Both the position numbers and the translations under genes were made by a program. From Xanthomonas sp. XNM01 (GTDB taxonomy: Bacteria; Pseudomonadota; Gammaproteobacteria; Xanthomonadales; Xanthomonadaceae), in contig NZ_JACVAP010000001.1 in NCBI RefSeq assembly GCF_014851915.1, forward strand, positions 62,001 through 126,000: DNA of 64,000 nucleotides, written 5' to 3'. Below the pieces are notes generated by a model. That model was not told the origin of the DNA and did not search any database. It saw nothing but the letters and a program-made list of their open reading frames with translations. This document shows, one piece after another, positions 59,966-64,000 of this stretch. How positions within the stretch are numbered: the first letter of the stretch is position 1; each line of letters opens with the position of its first letter.

Positions 59966-61854
59966 TGGCCGCCGACGCGACCGTGACCGCGGACATCGCC
60001 GCCTACCTCAAGCAGCACGAGACCAAGCCGCTGCTGCGCTTCATCACCTGTGGCAGCGTCGACGACGGCAAGAGCACGCTGATCGGGCGGCTGCTGTACG
60101 ACAGCAAGCGCCTGTTCGACGACCAGCTGGCCGCGCTGGAGGCCGACAGCCGCCGCCATGGTACCCAGGGCGAGCGGATCGACTACGCGCTGCTGCTCGA
60201 CGGCCTGGCCGCCGAGCGCGAACAGGGCATCACCATCGACGTGGCCTACCGCTACTTCGACACCGACCGGCGCAAGTTCATCGTCGCCGACTGCCCGGGC
60301 CACGAGCAGTACACCCGCAACATGGCCACCGGCGCCTCCACCGCCGATCTGGCGGTGGTGCTGGTCGACGCGCGCAAGGGGCTGCTGGCGCAGACGCGCC
60401 GGCACAGCTACATCGTCTCGCTGCTGGGCATCGGCCACGTGGTGCTGGCGGTCAACAAGATGGATCTGGTCGACTACGACCAGGCGGTGTTCGAGCGGAT
60501 CGTCGACGGCTACCGCGCGCTGGCCGACCAGCTCGGCATCGCCCACGTGCAGGCGATCCCGCTGTCGGCGCTGGAAGGCGACAACCTGTCCAGCCGCTCG
60601 GCGCGGACGCCGTGGTACGCCGGGCCATCGCTGCTCGAACACCTGGAGACGGTGCAGCTGGACGTCGGCGACACCGGCCAGGCGCTGCGGCTGCCGGTGC
60701 AGTGGGTGAACCGCCCGGACCAGGATTTCCGCGGCTTCGCCGGGACGATCGCCGCCGGTGCGGTGCGCGCGGGCGACGAGGTGGTCGTGCTGCCGTCGGC
60801 GCGCCGTTCGCGGATCGCCAGCGTGCTCGGTCCGGACGGTGCGCTGGAGGTGGCCGCGGCCGGGCAGGCGGTCACCGTCACCCTGGCCGACGAGGTCGAT
60901 GTCAGCCGCGGCGACGTGATCGCCGCCGCCGCCGCGCCGCCGCAGGTCGCCGACCAGTTCGCGGTGCACCTGTTGTGGATGCACGATGCCGCGCTGCTGC
61001 CGGGACGGCCGTACTGGCTGAAGATCGGCACGCGCACCGTCACCGCCACGGTCAGCGAGATCAAGCACCGGGTCGACGTGAACACGCAGGAGCACCTGGC
61101 CGCCAAGCGTCTGGAGCTCAACGAGGTCGGCTACTGCAATCTCAGCCTCGATGAACCGGTCGCCTTCGCCGCCTATGCCGAGAACCGGACACTGGGCGGC
61201 TTCATCCTGATCGACCGGCAGAACAACGAGACCGTGGGCGCGGGCACCCTGGACTTCGCGCTGCGCCGTGCCGACAACGTGCACTGGCAGCACCTGGACG
61301 TGGACCGGGCCGCGCGCGCGCGGATCAAGGGCCAGCAGCCGAAGGTGGTCTGGTTCACCGGCCTGTCCGGCGCGGGCAAGTCGACCGTGGCCAACCTGGT
61401 CGACAAGCGCCTGCATGCGCGCGGCTTCCACACCTTCATCCTCGACGGCGACAACGTGCGCCACGGGCTGAACCGCGACCTGGGCTTCACCGACGAGGAC
61501 CGGGTCGAGAACATCCGCCGGGTCGCCGAGGTCGCCCGGCTGATGGCCGATGCGGGCCTGATCGTGCTGGTCAGCTTCATCTCGCCGTTCCGGGCCGAGC
61601 GGCGGATGGCGCGCGAGCGCTTCGCCGATGGCGAGTTCGTCGAGGTCTTCGTCGACGTGCCGCTGGCGGTGGCCGAGGCGCGCGACGTGAAGGGGCTGTA
61701 CGGCAAGGCCCGTGCCGGCCTGATCCCGAACTTCACCGGCATCGATTCGCCCTACGAGGCGCCCGAGCATGCCGACGTGCACCTGCATGCCGACCGCGAG
61801 TCGCCCGAGGCCATGGTCGCGCGCGTGCTGGAGGCGCTGGGGCTGGCGGACTAG
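59965..61854 (+). CDS. cysNC: Fused sulfate adenylyltransferase large subunit and APS kinase (CysNC)
   Basis: 629 residues. CysN part (1-~440): G1 [16 protein letters not shown]3 [12 protein letters not shown] and G4 NKMDLVD. CysC part (~450-629): [13 protein letters not shown], the [13 protein letters not shown] loop and a final [10 protein letters not shown]. CysN drives APS synthesis by GTP hydrolysis; CysC phosphorylates APS to PAPS for CysH. This fusion is known in xanthomonads and rhizobia (as NodQ). Start overlaps cysD by one base. Confidence 0.95.
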   Translation: MAADATVTADIAAYLKQHETKPLLRFITCGSVDDGKSTLIGRLLYDSKRLFDDQLAALEADSRRHGTQGERIDYALLLDGLAAEREQGITIDVAYRYFDTDRRKFIVADCPGHEQYTRNMATGASTADLAVVLVDARKGLLAQTRRHSYIVSLLGIGHVVLAVNKMDLVDYDQAVFERIVDGYRALADQLGIAHVQAIPLSALEGDNLSSRSARTPWYAGPSLLEHLETVQLDVGDTGQALRLPVQWVNRPDQDFRGFAGTIAAGAVRAGDEVVVLPSARRSRIASVLGPDGALEVAAAGQAVTVTLADEVDVSRGDVIAAAAAPPQVADQFAVHLLWMHDAALLPGRPYWLKIGTRTVTATVSEIKHRVDVNTQEHLAAKRLELNEVGYCNLSLDEPVAFAAYAENRTLGGFILIDRQNNETVGAGTLDFALRRADNVHWQHLDVDRAARARIKGQQPKVVWFTGLSGAGKSTVANLVDKRLHARGFHTFILDGDNVRHGLNRDLGFTDEDRVENIRRVAEVARLMADAGLIVLVSFISPFRAERRMARERFADGEFVEVFVDVPLAVAEARDVKGLYGKARAGLIPNFTGIDSPYEAPEHADVHLHADRESPEAMVARVLEALGLAD

Positions 61855-61984
61855 CCGGCCCGGTTTCCCGCGGCGCGGCCGGCATGAACGGCTTGTTCAG
61901 CCAGCCCCGCCGAATGGCACATCGCCTTGCCATGTGCGATGGCTACACTCGGTCGGTTCAGGTCGGGTGATCCGGGAATTCTTC

Positions 61985-63070
61985 ATGTATGTGCGAGCGG
62001 CGGCCCTGCTGGGCTGCGTGGCGATGCTGGTGGGCTGCGGCAAGTCGGAAACCTCGGCAGCGGGCGGGGCGCCGGCCGCGGTCCCGGTCACCACGACGGT
62101 GGTCGCGCCACGGGCGTGGAACGACAGCCTGCAGGGGCTGGGTACCGTCAGCGCGCGCGAGTCGGTGACCCTGACCGCCAAGGTCAGCGAGATCGTCGAC
62201 CGGGTCCATTTCGAGAGCGGCGACGAGGTCCGCGCCGGGCAGGTGCTGGTGACCCTCAGCGGCAACCAGCAGCAGGCGACCCTGCAGGCCGCCGAGGCCT
62301 CGGCCGAGGACGCCGAGCGCCAGTACATCCGCGGCAACGAGCTGGTCCAGGCGCAGCTGATTTCCCGCGCTTCGGTCGACACCCTGCGGGCCACCCGCGA
62401 CGCCGCCCGCGCCACCGTGTCCGAGATGCGCGCCAACATCGGCGACCGCACCCTCCGCGCGCCGTTCGCCGGCATGCTCGGCCTGCGCCAGGTCAGCCCC
62501 GGCGCGCTGGTCACGCCGGGCACGCCGATCGCCACGCTGGACGACATCGGCTCGGTCTACATCGATTTCCAGCTGCCCGAGACCCAGCTCGGCGGCGTGG
62601 CGGTCGGCCAGCGCGTGTTCGGCCGCGTGGCCGCCTTCCCGGGGCGCGACTTCCAGGGCGAGGTGCAGACCATCGACGCGCGGATCGACCCGCAGTCGCG
62701 CGCGGTCACCGTGCGCGGCATCTTCGCCAACGACGACCGCGCGCTGCGGCCCGGCATGCTGGTCCAGGTCCGCCTGCAGCAGCGGGAGCGGCAGGCGCTG
62801 CTGATCCCGGAGATCTCGGTGATCCAGGTCGGCCGCGACACCTTCGTCTACCGGGTGCGCGAGGACGAGACCGTCGAGCAGGCACCGGTGGCGATCGGCG
62901 TGCGCGCCGAGGGCCTGGCCGAGGTCACCGACGGGCTGGAGCCGGGCACCCGCATCGTGGTGGACGGCACCGGCAAGCTGCGCCCGGGCATGCGGATCAG
63001 CGAGAGCACGGTGCAGGAAGCCAAATCGCAGCCGGCCGATGAAGCGCCGGCCGGGGGCGACGCGCAGTGA
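61985..63070 (+). CDS. RND efflux periplasmic adaptor (lipoprotein)
   Basis: 361 residues. The signal AAALLGCVAMLVGCGK suggests a lipoprotein with Cys18. The lipoyl/hairpin part (ESVTLTAKVSEIVDRVHFES, GDEVRAGQVLVTL) and LRAPFAGMLGLRQVSPGALV fit the MFP/HlyD class. A GTG 18 bases earlier is a possible alternative start. Coupled to the pump gene (GTGA). Confidence 0.9.
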   Translation: MYVRAAALLGCVAMLVGCGKSETSAAGGAPAAVPVTTTVVAPRAWNDSLQGLGTVSARESVTLTAKVSEIVDRVHFESGDEVRAGQVLVTLSGNQQQATLQAAEASAEDAERQYIRGNELVQAQLISRASVDTLRATRDAARATVSEMRANIGDRTLRAPFAGMLGLRQVSPGALVTPGTPIATLDDIGSVYIDFQLPETQLGGVAVGQRVFGRVAAFPGRDFQGEVQTIDARIDPQSRAVTVRGIFANDDRALRPGMLVQVRLQQRERQALLIPEISVIQVGRDTFVYRVREDETVEQAPVAIGVRAEGLAEVTDGLEPGTRIVVDGTGKLRPGMRISESTVQEAKSQPADEAPAGGDAQ

Positions 63071-64000
63071 AGCTGTCCGACCTGTCGATCAAGCGGCCGG
63101 TGTTCGCCGCGGTGATCAGCCTGCTGCTGGTCGCGCTGGGGGTGATGGCCTTCACCCGCCTGACGGTGCGCGAGCTGCCCAACATCGACCCGCCGATCGT
63201 ATCGGTCCAGGTCAGCTACCCAGGCGCCTCGGCGGCGGTGGTCGAGACCCGTATCACCCAGATCCTCGAGGACGCGCTGGCCGGCATCGAGGGCATCCGC
63301 ACGATCGAGTCGCGCAGCCGCAACGGCCGCTCGGACGTCACCATCGAGTTCAACCTGACCCGCGACATCGAGGCCGCCGCCAACGACGTGCGCGACGCGA
63401 TCAGCCGGGTCATGGACCGGATGCCGATCGAGGCCGATCCGCCCGAGATCTCCAAGGTCGAGGCCGACGCCGACGCGATCATGTGGCTTAACATGCGCTC
63501 CAGCGTGATGGACACGATGGAGCTCAGCGACTACGCGGACCGCTACGTGGTCGACCGGCTGTCGGCGCTGGACGGCGTGGCCCGGGTGCAGCTGTCCGGC
63601 GCGCAGCGCTACGCGATGCGGATCTGGCTGGACCGCGATGCGATGGCCGCGCGCGGCGTCACCGCCAGCGACGTCGAGCAGGCGCTGCGCAGCGAGAACA
63701 TCGAGCTGCCCGCCGGCCGGATCGAATCGGAAACCCGTGACTTCACCCTGCGCGTCGAGCGCGGCTACCGCGAGCCGGACCAGTTCGCGCAGATCCCGCT
63801 GCGCAAGGGCGCCGACGGCTACGTCGTGCGCATGGGCGACGTGGCGCGGATCGAGCTCGGCGCGGCCGAACGGCGCTCCTACATGCGCAGCAACTCGATC
63901 CCCAACGTCGGCCTGGGCATCGTGCGCACCTCGATCGCCAACGCGCTGGACGTGGCCCAGGCCGCCCGCGCCGAGGCCGAGCGGATCCAGCAGACGCTGC
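63067..64000 (+). CDS. RND multidrug efflux pump, N-terminal part (cut by the window end)
   Basis: At least 311 residues from a GTG overlapping the adaptor stop. The first helix (LSIKRPVFAAVISLLLVALG) and VRELPNIDPPIVSVQVSYPG are diagnostic of HAE1/AcrB-type pumps, followed by the porter domain up to the window edge. Substrate unknown; the type of adaptor favours MexF/MdtB-like multidrug pumps over metal pumps. Confidence 0.93.
   Translation, partial: MKLSDLSIKRPVFAAVISLLLVALGVMAFTRLTVRELPNIDPPIVSVQVSYPGASAAVVETRITQILEDALAGIEGIRTIESRSRNGRSDVTIEFNLTRDIEAAANDVRDAISRVMDRMPIEADPPEISKVEADADAIMWLNMRSSVMDTMELSDYADRYVVDRLSALDGVARVQLSGAQRYAMRIWLDRDAMAARGVTASDVEQALRSENIELPAGRIESETRDFTLRVERGYREPDQFAQIPLRKGADGYVVRMGDVARIELGAAERRSYMRSNSIPNVGLGIVRTSIANALDVAQAARAEAERIQQTL

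Overview
The window is GC-rich (roughly 70 %) bacterial chromosome, almost fully coding, with short or overlapping (ATGA/GTGA) gene junctions. Gene content and protein style point to a denitrifying member of the Xanthomonadaceae/Lysobacteraceae (Gammaproteobacteria). This is inferred from gene families and was not tested by alignment. Both window ends cut genes: ubiU on the left and an RND pump on the right.

Region 1 (1-20 kb) is an anaerobic-respiration block: the end of ubiU and ubiV (O2-independent ubiquinone synthesis); a leftward nos operon (cytochrome c - nosR - nosD - nosF - nosY - nosL - unknown gene - apbE/nosX) divergent from nosZ; a leftward ubiT fused to a complete chorismate-mutase domain; a three-gene unit (DUF2249 - membrane protein - DGC zinc protein) divergent from an outer-membrane porin; and an anaerobic ribonucleotide reductase whose glycyl-radical domain is a separate small gene, followed by nrdG.

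Region 2 (20-28 kb) is accessory: a DUF1963-like membrane protein, a translationally coupled microgene operon, a 7-bp tandem repeat, a TetR-controlled MFS pump with a 30-bp palindromic operator, a RIO kinase, an RluF-like pseudouridine synthase and a secreted TonB-C-like protein. Region 3 (28-31 kb) holds nnrS, a SirB2 protein and a 46-residue Cys-rich microprotein, divergent from two paralogous small proteins with cysteine-rich tails. Region 4 (31-39.5 kb) holds a TonB-dependent receptor with a secreted partner, a GGDEF-EAL protein and a qorB/HxlR pair.

Region 5 (39.5-49.6 kb) contains quinol-type norB, an Fe-S FNR/Anr regulator, hemN and the complete napEFDABC operon. Region 6 (49.6-62 kb) is the assimilatory sulfate-reduction regulon (cysK, cobA, cysB, cysHIJ, cysD, cysNC) with a flavin halogenase-like gene inserted. 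The window ends in an RND efflux operon.

A set of FNR/Anr-type boxes (TTGAY-N4-RTCAA), most followed after 22-23 nt by a TANNNT-like -10 element, stands before nosC-nosR, nosZ, ubiT, the DUF2249 unit, the porin, nrdD, nnrS, both Cys-tail genes, norB, hemN/nap and one unknown microgene. This suggests one low-oxygen regulon controlled by the Anr encoded here. No nitrite reductase (nirS or nirK) is present, so the pathway is completed elsewhere in the genome. No tRNA, rRNA, CRISPR array or insertion sequence was recognised.
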